Position numbers and translations under genes: made by a program. A DNA stretch of 64,000 bases from Cerrena zonata (taxonomy: Eukaryota > Basidiomycota > Agaricomycetes > Polyporales > Cerrenaceae), in contig JASBNA010000056.1 of NCBI GenBank assembly GCA_038087015.1, positions 124,001 through 188,000 on the forward strand, in the 5' to 3' direction. Positions 9,237 through 19,421 of the stretch are shown in pieces (within the stretch, counting starts at the first letter, position 1; each line of letters begins with the position of its first letter). The notes beneath the pieces were generated by a model. That model had not been told where the DNA came from and did not search any database. It worked only from the letters and a program-made list of their open reading frames with translations.

Positions 9237-10667
9237 TTAAAGTAAGAATTCCAAAGGATTTTCGATAATCTTTTTAACTTCTCTAATGAATTCACCACCT
9301 TTAGCACCGTCAATGACTCTATGATCGAAAGTACCGGTGATGGTGATGACATCTTCAAAGACAAAGCCTTGTTCGTTAACAGAAGAAGGAACGGCTTTTT
9401 TGTCGACGGTACCAATGGCAAAGATGGAAGATTGAGGAGGGTTAATGATTGAAGTGAAAGCATTAACTGCGTTATTCATACCCAAGTTAGAGATACAGAT
9501 GGTACCACCTTGGTATTCTTCAGGAGATAATTTACCAGCTTTAGCCTTTTTACCTAATTCTTTAATTTCTTTAGAGATTTCAATTAAACCTCTAGCATGA
9601 GCATTTTTAACGATTGGGGTGATTAAACCGGTTGGGGTTGCAACGGCAACAGAAACATCAACGGTGTTATATTGTCTAATGATACCTTGATCACCTAACC
9701 AATGAGAATTGGCTTCAGGGACTCTTAAAGAAGCTAAAGCTAAAGCTTTAATTAATAAATCATTAACGGATAATTTATATCTATCTTCAGCAGAAGCATT
9801 TAAAGCTTGACGTAATTTCAATAATTTAGAAACAGAAATTTGAGATTGAACAATATAAGATGGATTAGAAGTAGTTGATTCTAATAATCTTGAAGCAATA
9901 ACTTTTCTCATTTTAGTTAATGGAATATCTTCAAAAGCAGCAGCGGTTGGAGCAGTGGCAGCAACTGGGGATTCAGCAGCTTCTGGTTTATAATTTTCAA
10001 CATCTTTAGCAACAATTCTACCATTTGGACCAGTACCTTTAACTTGTTTTAAAGAGATACCTTTATCTAAAGCAATAGTTTTAGCTAATGGGGATGCAAT
10101 GATTCTATCAGTAACTGGTTTAGAAGGAGCAGAAGAGGCTGGAGCAGAAGAACCACCAGTTGGAGCAGAAGAACCACCAGTTGGAGCAGATGGGGCTGGA
10201 GTATCTTTCTTTTCTTCTTCTTTTGGAGCAGCAGCCGGTTCTGGAGCACCACCAGCATCAGCAGCAGTGAAATTTTCAAAAGCTGCAACATCAGCTTGGT
10301 CTTCAACGAAAACTGCAATTGGAGTACCAACTGGTAAGTCTTTAGCACCTTCATCAACTAAAATTTTGGCTAAATAACCATCATCTTGAAATTCAAAATC
10401 CATTGAAGCTTTATCGGTTTCAATTTCTGCAATTGGTTCACCTACAGATAATTGATCACCAACTTTTTTGGACCAGGCTGCAATACCACCTTCAGTCATG
10501 GTTGGAGAAAGTGCTGGCATATTAATCACAGTATGACTTGGAAATTTACCGGATGAATAAAGACGGGCTAATTGTAATGATGAAATGGTTTGAAAACGAG
10601 CAACACGAGGAGCATTAGCACGGAGTGCTGTGGCAGAAGCTCTGGTGGCAGCGAACAAAGCAGACAT
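9237..10667 (-). CDS. LAT1: Dihydrolipoyl acetyltransferase, E2 of the mitochondrial pyruvate dehydrogenase complex
   Basis: A 476-residue protein. It has a mitochondrial presequence (MSALFAATRASATALRANAP), one lipoyl domain (about residues 46-120) with lipoyl-Lys86 in EIETDKASMDF, and an Ala/Pro/Ser linker with a doubled GGSSAPT unit (about residues 150-185). A peripheral-subunit-binding domain (about 195-230, ASPLAKTIALDKGISLKQV) and the catalytic acetyltransferase domain follow, with the active-site motif FDHRVIDGAKGG (His449) near the C-terminus. It transfers acetyl groups to CoA as the core of the complex. Length and domain order are standard for fungal E2. Codon use is strongly biased, consistent with high expression. 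Confidence 0.96.
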   Translation of the reverse strand: MSALFAATRASATALRANAPRVARFQTISSLQLARLYSSGKFPSHTVINMPALSPTMTEGGIAAWSKKVGDQLSVGEPIAEIETDKASMDFEFQDDGYLAKILVDEGAKDLPVGTPIAVFVEDQADVAAFENFTAADAGGAPEPAAAPKEEEKKDTPAPSAPTGGSSAPTGGSSAPASSAPSKPVTDRIIASPLAKTIALDKGISLKQVKGTGPNGRIVAKDVENYKPEAAESPVAATAPTAAAFEDIPLTKMRKVIASRLLESTTSNPSYIVQSQISVSKLLKLRQALNASAEDRYKLSVNDLLIKALALASLRVPEANSHWLGDQGIIRQYNTVDVSVAVATPTGLITPIVKNAHARGLIEISKEIKELGKKAKAGKLSPEEYQGGTICISNLGMNNAVNAFTSIINPPQSSIFAIGTVDKKAVPSSVNEQGFVFEDVITITGTFDHRVIDGAKGGEFIREVKKIIENPLEFLL

Positions 10668-11060
10668 GGTGATTAACTTGAATGATTTGAAAAGAAGAAA
10701 ACAAGTATCTTTCTAAAAAGTTTTCCAATATTTAGAATTGATATAATCTAATTATCAGTGTACCAATTCGCATCGATGTCCTCCGTTTTTTCCCTGTTTT
10801 TTTTGGTTTTCGGTGAAGCAAAAAAGATCCGGGGGGTTGGGTTTTCGGACATTATCGTCCGAAATTTACTGGTGCACGGGTGCATTGAAAGGGCATCAGG
10901 CAATTTTACCGGAACTCTCCCGGAAACGCCCTCGTAAGTATGCCACCGCTTCCCTCGTAATTCGTACACAACAGATATGCTACCGGAACTGACTACCATT
11001 TAAATTTGCAACTTGTATTTATTTATGTGATGAGTTAGAGATAAAGGTTGAAGATGAAGG
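10668..11060. promoter_or_regulatory. LAT1 upstream region with a Rap1/telomere-like palindromic site
   Basis: CTGGTGCACGGGTGCAT at 10869-10885 resembles the Rap1 consensus (11 of 13 in the core GGTGCACGGGTGC) about 200 bases upstream of LAT1. The identical 17 bases occur in inverted orientation at 25528-25544. A leftward frame at 10748-10999 has no recognisable coding character. Confidence 0.4.
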
Positions 11061-12023
11061 TTAAAGGTCGACGGAGCCCGACCCGTAGTAGGAGTTCAGA
11101 AACGCTTCGTCTTTGCTGGCAAACAACGCCGATACGTCGTGGTACCCACTGTCTTTTACGCATTGGGCTTCGTAGATGACTGGGACTGCTTTATTACGTT
11201 CCAAACTGTCTTTGGCCGTCTGCCACAGAAACCTTATAAGGCCAAAGCACCACCCGAACACCGGGTCGACGTGGCTGTTCAACCACTTACTGGTATTAGG
11301 GTCTGAAGGGTAACCGGAGCCCAAGTTGGCTCCATGCAAGAGATTGGCGGTGAACCACTGCAAGTTCAAGTCACGAGTCACTTTTGCAACCACCGAGGCG
11401 GCACTGACTATTGGATATATGCTATCAGCTTTTTTGCAGACGGTGATTTCGTCTATTTCTGGGAACCATTTCCTCAATTTGGCTTGGTAGGTGGCAGGAG
11501 GACCCACGGTATCAACAAAGAGTTTAGTAATCTTGACGCCCTTATTAAGTGTCTGTCTGATCAACTCCATAGTCACATCATGCGCTTGTTCGTTTAAATT
11601 GTATGCTCCTCTGCCCATCACGTCCTGTAACATCCCGCTACTTATATCCTTAGCAGTCATGGTAGTGGTGGCCCATCCAACCTGCTTGAAAAGCTCTTCG
11701 TTGGTATTTTCCATTGCTTTGAAAAGCTCTTGTCTTTTCTCGTCCTTTAATGTCTTGGAATCAGCAAAACCGTATTTCTTCAACTCGTTCTGATAACTTG
11801 CCAAACAGTACGATATCCCGTAGACCATGGGCCCGAGCACTGGACCTCTTCCTGCCTCGTCCACCCCTAGCACAACTGGCTCATCTGATTCTTGGATTGC
11901 CTGCGGTATTTCGCTATGATATGTGGTGGAGTCGAATCTGAGTTTATTGTCGATGGTCTCGATCGATTGGGGGAGCCATATCCCGCTTTCCAACTTGGCC
12001 TTCTTAGCCGGTGGTTCACCCAT
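11061..12023 (-). CDS. RNH201: Ribonuclease H2 catalytic subunit A
   Basis: A 320-residue RNase HII-family enzyme. The four catalytic acidic residues are visible: Asp55 and Glu56 in VLGVDEAGRGPVLGP, Asp171 in KLFVDTVGPP, and Asp200 in KKADSIYPIVSAASVVAKV. The G-R-G triplet and the conserved Tyr of SIYPIVS, used to sense the ribonucleotide-DNA junction, are present. With Rnh202 and Rnh203 it removes single ribonucleotides from nuclear DNA and the RNA strand of hybrids. Residues 1-12 carry a possible nuclear signal (PPAKKAKLE). Length fits the family and the frame is intact. Confidence 0.95.
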   Translation of the reverse strand: MGEPPAKKAKLESGIWLPQSIETIDNKLRFDSTTYHSEIPQAIQESDEPVVLGVDEAGRGPVLGPMVYGISYCLASYQNELKKYGFADSKTLKDEKRQELFKAMENTNEELFKQVGWATTTMTAKDISSGMLQDVMGRGAYNLNEQAHDVTMELIRQTLNKGVKITKLFVDTVGPPATYQAKLRKWFPEIDEITVCKKADSIYPIVSAASVVAKVTRDLNLQWFTANLLHGANLGSGYPSDPNTSKWLNSHVDPVFGWCFGLIRFLWQTAKDSLERNKAVPVIYEAQCVKDSGYHDVSALFASKDEAFLNSYYGSGSVDL

Positions 12024-12110
12024 TCTATCTAACTATAATACAGAAAACCTAACCGGTGTATCAGTCCAGTGGATGTCAACGATGAAGAGATAAACGCGTC
12101 TTCTGTTGGC

Positions 12111-12146
12111 TTTTGATTTTGATTTTGATTTTGATTTTGATATTGA
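12111..12146. repeat. TTTTGA hexamer repeat
   Basis: Five TTTTGA units and one TATTGA variant, followed by a poly-T run, sit between the RNH201 start and the stop codon of the carrier gene. Confidence 0.9.
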
Positions 12147-12221
12147 TTTTTTTTTTTTTGCAGTTTACGCTACAAAATGAATTGCAAAAAACTCTACTAT
12201 ACATTAATAAATACATAACAC

Positions 12222-13196
12222 CTAGGCTAAGTTGTTTTTCACCGACTCGTAGACCACGAAGGTAATGCAGGTTGCCGGTAATACCCGGAATATGTTGGCA
12301 CTAATACCTTTATAGAAACCTCTCCACTGGCCCTCGTTTTTCCAGATGTTTTTACAAACACTCTGGATATTTCTGGGTTCTCCGGTTAAGTTGTAGTTCT
12401 GTAATCGGGACTTCACCACCTGGGACGGGTACATTACAGACATGCTCAAGATCTTGCTTAGTGCCAGCGAATAGATGTACTGCTGGGTGCTAAGTTTCCG
12501 TTCATCACCAGTTTGAAACCAATTTTTCAAATGGTCATAGAAAGTAAATTGTAAACTTCCTTGGAATACCAGAAATAAACTGGGGATGGTACCTTTCCAG
12601 AAACTGAGTATTCCTTCCTTAGCATAGATTTGTTTAATCCCGTCCCCGATCGACTTATATGCGTTGGTTTCGGTTCGAGAAGTACCCAAAATCCTCGTTT
12701 TCAATACCCAGATCGGATTGGTTAGCAAAGACGTGGATACCCCGGCAAGTGAAGACAGAGCAAAGTAATTGACGGTTGCATTCGACGTCTTGATCATACC
12801 CTTGAATTCAGCGTACAACGTGAAGTATAATGACCATGCAGAGATATTACCCACTAGATTCGGGGTGAGTCCTCGGTAATACTGTCTGACAACGTAGGGG
12901 AGCTTGAAACGGCCATTGCTCTTCTGGTATTCAACAGCAGCAGACTCATGCACTCTTGCTATAACGTTTCTTAAAGCAAAGAATCTGGTCTTTGAAGTTT
13001 CCGACAGTAATTGTAATCGTATTTTGATCACATCTAGCGGATGCGTGAGTATAGTGGTGGAAAACCCAGCACTAAGTCCCGATAAGACCTCGATCTGTCT
13101 CTTACTTAGACTAGGGGACTTACCAGCTTGGTCATAATTCATTGGCGTACGATGGAGGAAGCTACTTGTTGGTGGCATCGATTTTTTTTTTTTCAC
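12222..13196 (-). CDS. FLX1: Mitochondrial carrier of the FAD/folate type (Flx1-like)
   Basis: A 324-residue mitochondrial carrier family protein with three repeats. Their signature motifs are THPLDVIKIRLQL (about residue 57), TNPIWVLKTRILG (about residue 163) and MYPSQVVKSRLQN (about residue 257). The P-I-W in place of P-x-D in repeat two is a hallmark of the yeast Flx1/human SLC25A32 group, which moves FAD or folate across the inner membrane, so I prefer that substrate class. The first ATG lies against a T-rich tract; starts at Met7 (MPPTSSF) or Met18 (MNYDQ) are equally plausible. Confidence 0.85.
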   Translation of the reverse strand: MKKKKSMPPTSSFLHRTPMNYDQAGKSPSLSKRQIEVLSGLSAGFSTTILTHPLDVIKIRLQLLSETSKTRFFALRNVIARVHESAAVEYQKSNGRFKLPYVVRQYYRGLTPNLVGNISAWSLYFTLYAEFKGMIKTSNATVNYFALSSLAGVSTSLLTNPIWVLKTRILGTSRTETNAYKSIGDGIKQIYAKEGILSFWKGTIPSLFLVFQGSLQFTFYDHLKNWFQTGDERKLSTQQYIYSLALSKILSMSVMYPSQVVKSRLQNYNLTGEPRNIQSVCKNIWKNEGQWRGFYKGISANIFRVLPATCITFVVYESVKNNLA

Positions 13197-13447
13197 TTCT
13201 CGCTTACTTTATCTTGCTGTATCGAAACCAAAACCAAGCACAACTTGAATAAACTACAACAAGAACGCTGCCACCACAGTCGGACGATGCTAGAGATCAT
13301 TTCGAGATGGCAGCTGCAAGCTTGAGCAACAACGGCTTGAAAATGCCACCAGTTCCCCGGTATCTTCATTGTCTACAGTATGTCTTTAATGACCTACCCA
13401 TCAGTGGCCACGGTTCGGTTAATCAGCGTTACTCTGTTCATACAATC

Positions 13448-13562
13448 AAATATTTCCTTGATAAAGGTGAAATATTGCCTGCTATTAAAGGTCGAATATT
13501 CCCACTAGTAAAGGCCAAATAATTCCTTATAGTAAGGTCAAATAATTCCTTATATTAAGGTG
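13448..13562. repeat. Degenerate 22-25-base tandem repeat, five copies
   Basis: Five units, each starting AAATA[AT]T and ending T[AT]AAGG[TC][CG], at 13448, 13470, 13495, 13517 and 13540. It sits downstream of the leftward TOM7 stop codon, the same position relative to its gene as the 21-base repeat next to NOP15. The rest of the 13197-13607 gap holds the carrier promoter and no gene that I can support. Confidence 0.7.
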
Positions 13563-13607
13563 AAAACTATGTACATCATAAACAAAAAACATTAAAGATA
13601 TCATTGC

Positions 13608-13796
13608 TTAAATAGAAGCTGGGATTGGAGTCAACAAGTTCATCAAATTTGGTTTTTCTGGAGCAGATTTCCAACCAACGTATAAAACAAATGGAATGAA
13701 TCCGTAGTGAGCAATGACCTTGGAGTATTCCAAAACCTTGGTGATTCTTTCTTTGGATTCGTCAGACAAAGTGAATGTTAATCTGGATGGAGCCAT
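13608..13796 (-). CDS. TOM7: Tom7, small subunit of the mitochondrial outer-membrane translocase
   Basis: A 62-residue protein. The N-terminal half is cytosolic (LTFTLSDESKERITKVLEY). It is followed by one transmembrane segment, HYGFIPFVLYVGWKSAPEKP, containing the conserved G-[FW]-[IV]-P-x-[VI]-[LI]-Y-x-G pattern of Tom7. It modulates assembly and stability of the TOM complex. Size and motif fit well. Confidence 0.93.
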   Translation of the reverse strand: MAPSRLTFTLSDESKERITKVLEYSKVIAHYGFIPFVLYVGWKSAPEKPNLMNLLTPIPASI

Positions 13797-14254
13797 GGTG
13801 GTTGTATAAGTTTAAATGATTATGTTAAAATGAATAAGTTAATGGAAAAGGACCAAATCTTCAACTTTTCAATTTTCAAAACGAAAATTTTTTGCTGGAG
13901 AGCATTTTCGTCCGATTACATAAGCGCACCCGATTATCACTAATAATCAGGAATTAGCATGCTTAGACCGTCGCTGCATACCCAGCGATAGGCCAATTGT
14001 CATGGGTGATAGTCCGCTGGATACGTAGAGTCTTTTGGCACTGGCTTGGTTATGGCTTTACCGGTATTTGGGAGCGTAAAGATAGGGTCTTGTGATTAGA
14101 GAGAGGAAACAAAACAAAGACCCATGCACCAGGTACTTTTATATCCAGTTCCAGGAATACTGAAATTTTTTAAAAAGACAACATATCGATTTTGGTCTGA
14201 TACCGAATATATCGAGTACCTAGTCGATTCTAAGTTAATATTGGTACGGGAGCC
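13797..14254. other. Divergent promoter region between TOM7 and the synaptojanin gene
   Basis: 458 bases with no supported gene; a leftward frame at 14096-14299 overlaps the downstream coding start and is not credible. No clear repeat or RNA gene. Confidence 0.5.
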
Positions 14255-17200
14255 ATGAGAGTACTCTATAAGGAATATCCTCGTACAATTGCCATACAAT
14301 CGGGATCGATTAGTCTATGTTTTCGACAAGTCAAGCTAAAGTCTAAATCCAATAATAAGAAAGCTGGTTCAGCAGTTGCAGTTGAAATAATTCCAAATGA
14401 TCAGATCTCACAAGAAAACGGTTATAGAACATTGGTTAATAGAGAGGTTTCTGGTTGTTTGGGTTTGATCAATGTTGATCAGCAGATATTTCTTGCGGTC
14501 ATAACTGGAGCCATTTCTAATATAGCAAGTCCTGTTAATTACGAAACCGTTGATAAGATTTACTCGGTTGATTTTGTTTCTTTAACCACTAATGAATGGG
14601 ATTTTGCCAATTTGGATGCTAATGGGTATCCAATGGACACCGTAGAAGCGTCAACTGATGATTACGAGTATAGACAAGCTCATCCATGTCATGAATTAAA
14701 GAAACTCTTATCAAATGGTTCATTCTATTACTCGAATGATTTTGATTTGACTTCTTTATTACAAAACAGGGGGTTAGATAATTCTAAATTAAACGGTTCA
14801 GCATCGCCAAATTCAGCATCGAAAAAAGCGATCAACTTAGATCATTACCAACAAGAATATATGTGGAATTCTTTTATGATGGATGAACTTATTAAATTGA
14901 GATCTAATTTAGACGAGTTTTCGCAATCTTTACTTAATGAAAGTGGAATCCTAACTACGGTTATTCGAGGTTTTGCGAAAACTGTCACTTTTGCATCATC
15001 CGGCGCTGCCATTACCATCATTTCTAAACAATCTTGGAAAAGAGCAGGTACGAGGTTCAATGCTCGTGGTATTGACGACAATGGGAACGTTGCTAACTAT
15101 GTTGAAACCGAGTTCATCTATGATAATCCTTCGCAAAATCTGATCTTTTCCTTCACACAAATCAGAGGTTCAGTTCCAACTTTTTGGGAACAGGAAAGTA
15201 CTCTTGTGAATCCAAAAATCTCTTTAACCAGATCTTTGGAAGCCACTCAACCTATTTTCAATAAGCATTTTGATGAAGTTTGCTCAAAGTATGGGGTCTG
15301 TCATATTGTTAATTTACTTTCCCGTACTAAACCGGCAGAGGTTCAAGTCCTGCGTCGTTATAAAGATTTATATCAACATTCAACGCATTTCGATGATATT
15401 GCATTTAGTGACTTTGACTTCCATCACGAAACTAAAGCCGCCGCCGGTGGGTTTTCTGGTGCTACGAAAATCCTTCCCTTACTATATGATTCTCTCGAAA
15501 GATTTGGCTGGTTTACCTATGATACCGAGCAAGCTGAAGTGATAACAAGACAAGATGGGGTATTTCGCGTTAACTGCTTGGATTGTTTAGATCGTACCAA
15601 TTTAATTCAACAAGTCATTTGCCAATCGGTCGTGGAACATATAGTGAAAAATTACCTACAAGCAAATGGTGGCCCTGATGCAAGCTCTTATCGTGAGAGA
15701 TTGGTCTTTGATGAAATTGCACATAAGCACAATGCTTTATGGGCTGATAATGGTGATGCTATCTCCCAAATCTATACAGGAACCAATGCCCTTAAATCAT
15801 CATTTTCAAGGTCTGGTAAAATGAATTTTGCTGGGGCATTATCCGATGTTACTAAATCAGTCTCGAGAATGTACCAAAATACTTTTATGGATTCGAAGAA
15901 ACAATCAACTATGGATCTCATGTTAGGTTATGACGCTCAATTTTCGACCCCTGTTAAAATTTATGATCCTATCAATGAATATGTTCATGATAAACTTAAA
16001 CAGAGCTCTTCAACATTTACCACTCATGACAATATTAATATATTTGTTGGTACTTTCAATGTCAACGCAGCAAGTCCTCTTAATAAAAATATGGAACTTA
16101 CCAATTGGCTATTCCCACCAGAAAACTTGGATCATGGATTACCAGATATTTTCGCTATTGGATTACAAGAATTAATCGAATTAAATGCCGGTTCAATTTT
16201 AAGTGCAGATAATTCTAAAGGTTCTCAATGGGCTGGCATATTAGAATCTCAATTAAATTCTCAGAACGAACCATATCTTCTTTTAAGAACAGAAGCAATT
16301 GCATCCATGTCATTATTTCTTTTTGTGAAAAAATCTCAAGTACATCATGTAACTCAAGTTGCTGGGTCTTCTAAGAAAACCGGTATGGGTGGTATAACAG
16401 CAAATAAAGGGGCTTGTGCTGTCAGATTTGAATTCGGTAACACTTCTTTTGCACTTGTAACTTCTCATTTGGCAGCTGGTGTAAATGCCATCGTTGAAAG
16501 ATATAATGATTATCGTACAATTATTGATGGACTCACCTTTACTAGGAACTATACTATCAAAGACCATGATAATATCATTTGGTTTGGTGATTTAAATTAC
16601 CGTATCAACTTACAAAATGATCAATGCAGATACTTGATTGAAAATGGTGCGTTTGATGAGTTGTTTAGAATGGACCAACTTTTAATCGAGCTCCAAGAAC
16701 CAAAAGATGGTGCATTTTTTGGTTTCAATGAAGGTAAAATCAAATTTTATCCAACTTATAAATATGATAAAGGTACTTCCAATTACGATACATCCGAAAA
16801 GCAAAGAGTTCCTTCTTGGACCGACCGTATTTTATATTTGCCGAATCAGGAAGATAGGAAAGACGCTTTGGTTCAGCTTAATTATAACTCAGTCATGAAT
16901 ATTTATGTGAGTGATCATAAACCGGTATACTCTACTTTTAATAGTCAAGTGAAATTCGTCGACGAGGAAAAGAAGCTCAAGTTAGCCAAAGAGTTATATA
17001 GATCTTATAAGAAGGAACATTCTGCAGAAGGCGACGTTGTTTCCTTGATTGAGTTTGAGTCTGCTAGTTCAGCACCATCAAAGAAAGCTTCTAATTCAAG
17101 CTTCTCTGCCGATACTTTATCTGAGATGAACTTGCTTGATGATCAGACTCCAGCCCCCAGACTACCTTCTCGACCAGCCACCTCTAACTTCAATCACCCA

Positions 17201-17758
17201 AGAAGAATCCCCCCACCACCATTAAGTCGCAAAGCAGTTACCGCTGTGTCGAATAATGGCAGCATGCCCGCTGCGGCACCACGTAAATTACCACCACAAC
17301 CTTCTTCCAGCTCAAACACTCCACCAGTTCCTCCACCAGCAAGAAAGGTCTCTACTACTTCACCAAAACCATTATCTCCAGATTCAACGTCATCTTCTTC
17401 AACTTCTGCAACATCAGCTTCGGTCTCGCAACCGAAAGCCCAGCCATACAAACCAATGAAAGCACCAATTGGCTTTTCGTCCACCCCTCTTATTCCAAGT
17501 GCATCTAATTCCCCATCTTCCACCCCCAACGCTTCGTCATCATCTTTACCCATACAAAACAACAATGGTCCCAAAAAGCCCTTGGTGCCAACGAAGCCTT
17601 CGGCATTGTCAGGGAAGAAAACGGGTGAACCTAGTGATTTAAGTCTGAACGACTCTGATAAAAATCGTCCTCCTCCACCACCTCCGAGATCTAGCTCGAA
17701 TACTCCCGTTCACGCAGCCAAAACTATGTCGGACTGGAAGCCGTTGGTTCCACAGTAG
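14255..17758 (+). CDS. INP52: Synaptojanin-type phosphoinositide phosphatase (Inp52/Inp53 group)
   Basis: A 1167-residue protein with three parts. The Sac1 domain (about residues 40-500) carries the catalytic C-x5-R loop in RVNCLDCLDRTN (Cys441, Arg447). The inositol 5-phosphatase domain (about 590-905) shows FVGTFNVNAAS, WFGDLNYRI (near 775), VPSWTDRILY and SDHKPVYSTF (near 886). The C-terminal 230 residues are Pro/Ser-rich with PPPPPP tracts, suited to SH3 or actin-patch partners. S. cerevisiae has three paralogues. An intact Sac1 loop excludes Inp51, whose Sac1 domain is inactive, but the choice between Inp52 and Inp53 is open. The protein removes PI(4,5)P2 and other phosphoinositides during endocytosis and wall growth. 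Confidence 0.92.
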   Translation: MRVLYKEYPRTIAIQSGSISLCFRQVKLKSKSNNKKAGSAVAVEIIPNDQISQENGYRTLVNREVSGCLGLINVDQQIFLAVITGAISNIASPVNYETVDKIYSVDFVSLTTNEWDFANLDANGYPMDTVEASTDDYEYRQAHPCHELKKLLSNGSFYYSNDFDLTSLLQNRGLDNSKLNGSASPNSASKKAINLDHYQQEYMWNSFMMDELIKLRSNLDEFSQSLLNESGILTTVIRGFAKTVTFASSGAAITIISKQSWKRAGTRFNARGIDDNGNVANYVETEFIYDNPSQNLIFSFTQIRGSVPTFWEQESTLVNPKISLTRSLEATQPIFNKHFDEVCSKYGVCHIVNLLSRTKPAEVQVLRRYKDLYQHSTHFDDIAFSDFDFHHETKAAAGGFSGATKILPLLYDSLERFGWFTYDTEQAEVITRQDGVFRVNCLDCLDRTNLIQQVICQSVVEHIVKNYLQANGGPDASSYRERLVFDEIAHKHNALWADNGDAISQIYTGTNALKSSFSRSGKMNFAGALSDVTKSVSRMYQNTFMDSKKQSTMDLMLGYDAQFSTPVKIYDPINEYVHDKLKQSSSTFTTHDNINIFVGTFNVNAASPLNKNMELTNWLFPPENLDHGLPDIFAIGLQELIELNAGSILSADNSKGSQWAGILESQLNSQNEPYLLLRTEAIASMSLFLFVKKSQVHHVTQVAGSSKKTGMGGITANKGACAVRFEFGNTSFALVTSHLAAGVNAIVERYNDYRTIIDGLTFTRNYTIKDHDNIIWFGDLNYRINLQNDQCRYLIENGAFDELFRMDQLLIELQEPKDGAFFGFNEGKIKFYPTYKYDKGTSNYDTSEKQRVPSWTDRILYLPNQEDRKDALVQLNYNSVMNIYVSDHKPVYSTFNSQVKFVDEEKKLKLAKELYRSYKKEHSAEGDVVSLIEFESASSAPSKKASNSSFSADTLSEMNLLDDQTPAPRLPSRPATSNFNHPRRIPPPPLSRKAVTAVSNNGSMPAAAPRKLPPQPSSSSNTPPVPPPARKVSTTSPKPLSPDSTSSSSTSATSASVSQPKAQPYKPMKAPIGFSSTPLIPSASNSPSSTPNASSSSLPIQNNNGPKKPLVPTKPSALSGKKTGEPSDLSLNDSDKNRPPPPPPRSSSNTPVHAAKTMSDWKPLVPQ

Positions 17759-17944
17759 GATTCTTATTTATTTTTAACGATCCATGTAGAAGTATATACA
17801 TATACATAAAGACTATTTATCAATCAATCTTTTGGTGTAGAAAAATAATGTGCAGGATTATGGAGTGAAAAAAATCAAGCAGTTGAAGAGAAAAACCATC
17901 TGTATCTTGAAATAGGTATTTGTTTTCATAGCTAAACATACAGG

Positions 17945-18610
17945 ATGAGCAGTACCAAAAGGATTAAGAATGTATCCATATCAGTTCCGGTGCTTTATGG
18001 TAATACTGCTGTGAGGCTCACTCCAGAAATGAGAACTGAAAGAACACCAGTTGATCATACTCATGAATGGACCATTTTCTTTAAACCGGTTCTTGATAAC
18101 ATTGACTTGACGCCCTTGTTAAAGAGGGTCACTTTCAAGTTACACGAGACTTATGAAAACCCTGTAAGATCGATTGAAAAGCCTCCTTATAAAGTGACAG
18201 AAACTGGATGGGGGGAGTTTGAGATTATTATCAAGTTACATTTTCACTCGGGGTCTGAATTAGGAATCAACGAAAAGAATTTCCAGATCTTTCATGCCTT
18301 AAAATTACATCCTTTCAATCCCCAGCATCCAATCAAAGAAAACGGAGAAGTTCATTCTGTTTTATTCGATGAACTAGTTTTCCAAGAACCTACTGAACGA
18401 GTGTTTGAATATTTAACTCAAAAGCCTCTGAATTTACTACCTTACAAACTCAGTGATCCTCTGAAGCGAGATCAAGAATATATAAAGACAGATGAATTAG
18501 ATGAAATAGCTAGATTAGACATGTACATTAATAAAGTCAAAGAGGAGGTAGAAAATCAACGCAACCAATATAAAGATTTAGAACAAGAGAAGTTGGCTCT
18601 TTTACAATAA
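17945..18610 (+). CDS. YAF9: Yaf9, YEATS-domain subunit of NuA4 and SWR1
   Basis: A 221-residue protein with an N-terminal YEATS domain (about residues 10-145): VPVLYGNTAVRLTPEMR, HTHEWTIFFKPVLDN, and the WGEFEIIIKLHFHSG segment that forms the acyl-lysine pocket. A C-terminal coiled coil (about 185-221, Lys/Glu/Gln-rich) follows, matching Yaf9, which bridges NuA4 acetyltransferase and SWR1 remodeller. The two other yeast YEATS proteins (Taf14, Sas5) lack this combination. Confidence 0.93.
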   Translation: MSSTKRIKNVSISVPVLYGNTAVRLTPEMRTERTPVDHTHEWTIFFKPVLDNIDLTPLLKRVTFKLHETYENPVRSIEKPPYKVTETGWGEFEIIIKLHFHSGSELGINEKNFQIFHALKLHPFNPQHPIKENGEVHSVLFDELVFQEPTERVFEYLTQKPLNLLPYKLSDPLKRDQEYIKTDELDEIARLDMYINKVKEEVENQRNQYKDLEQEKLALLQ

Positions 18611-18695
18611 ATTAATGACCAGAAAAAAAAAAAAGATTATGTATATTAGTGTTTTATTTTAATAAGAATTTCGTTCAATGATTGACAGATTGTAG

Positions 18696-19421
18696 TTAGA
18701 ATATTTTAATGGCTCCCTTGGGGCCAGAACTCACAGATGCAAAATACGTAAGGTACTCTTCAATTAGACCTTCAAGTTGTTCAAGATTGGCTCCGAACTT
18801 ATCATGCAGAAGACAGTAGCGTCCTATTTTGATAGGTAGTTTGCAACGAATGACATTGTCCTCATCGATTATAACCAAATAGTTTAACGGGTAATTAGCA
18901 CCTCCCAATGGATCTTTGACTTGAAAGTAGGTGGACAATTGACGGCATTCTTCTGAATCAGACATGTTTAGGGTTGGGTCCTGCCTTACCTCTAAATTGG
19001 ATGATATAAATAGAATTGAGTCGAAATGGTCTGGGAATAATCGTAGAATATCGTCAATATATTCTTTACCTTGAGCACCCAAGAAGAATAAAAATTTTAT
19101 TCTTCCAGGATTTCTCAAACTCAAGCGACCTATACTGAGTTCATCCTCGATTATTATCGATTCATTGCGATCTAGTATTGAGCATATTGTTTCACATATG
19201 GAAAGATCAATCTTCTTGGATTGATGTGGCTCCATAGTAGTTGGAACGCGTATTGTAAAACGATGTAGCTTTTTAATACTAGAATGCAGCAGTTGATAGA
19301 TCTTGGGGTAGCAGAAAGAGCTAGAATCATCATGAGTGTCTTCCATCAGCCAAGCAGCCCTCTTCATTGCTGAATAAAAGAGAGTAAAATGGTTGTGAAT
19401 TTTAAAATTTTCACTTACCAT
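18696..19421 (-). CDS. Unrecognised protein, possible thioredoxin-fold C-terminal half
   Basis: A 241-residue frame that I do not recognise. The N-terminus may begin at Met18 (MKRAAWLMEDTHDDSS). The C-terminal half (about residues 105-235) has an alternating strand/helix pattern: KFLFFLGAQGKEYIDDILRL, SILFISSN, LSTYFQVKDPLGGANYPLNY then LVIIDEDNVIRCKLP. The last part recalls the 'plain prediction-strand then cis-Pro' section of peroxiredoxins, but no peroxidatic Cys motif is in the expected place. Function unknown. It is convergent with YAF9, with 85 bases between stop codons. Confidence 0.6.
   Translation of the reverse strand: MVSENFKIHNHFTLFYSAMKRAAWLMEDTHDDSSSFCYPKIYQLLHSSIKKLHRFTIRVPTTMEPHQSKKIDLSICETICSILDRNESIIIEDELSIGRLSLRNPGRIKFLFFLGAQGKEYIDDILRLFPDHFDSILFISSNLEVRQDPTLNMSDSEECRQLSTYFQVKDPLGGANYPLNYLVIIDEDNVIRCKLPIKIGRYCLLHDKFGANLEQLEGLIEEYLTYFASVSSGPKGAIKIF

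Noticed and set aside
9158..9463. Frame overlapping the end of LAT1
   Set aside because: Shadow of the intact LAT1 frame.
13307..13522. Rightward 71-codon frame before TOM7
   Set aside because: Runs into the degenerate tandem repeat and has no conserved content.
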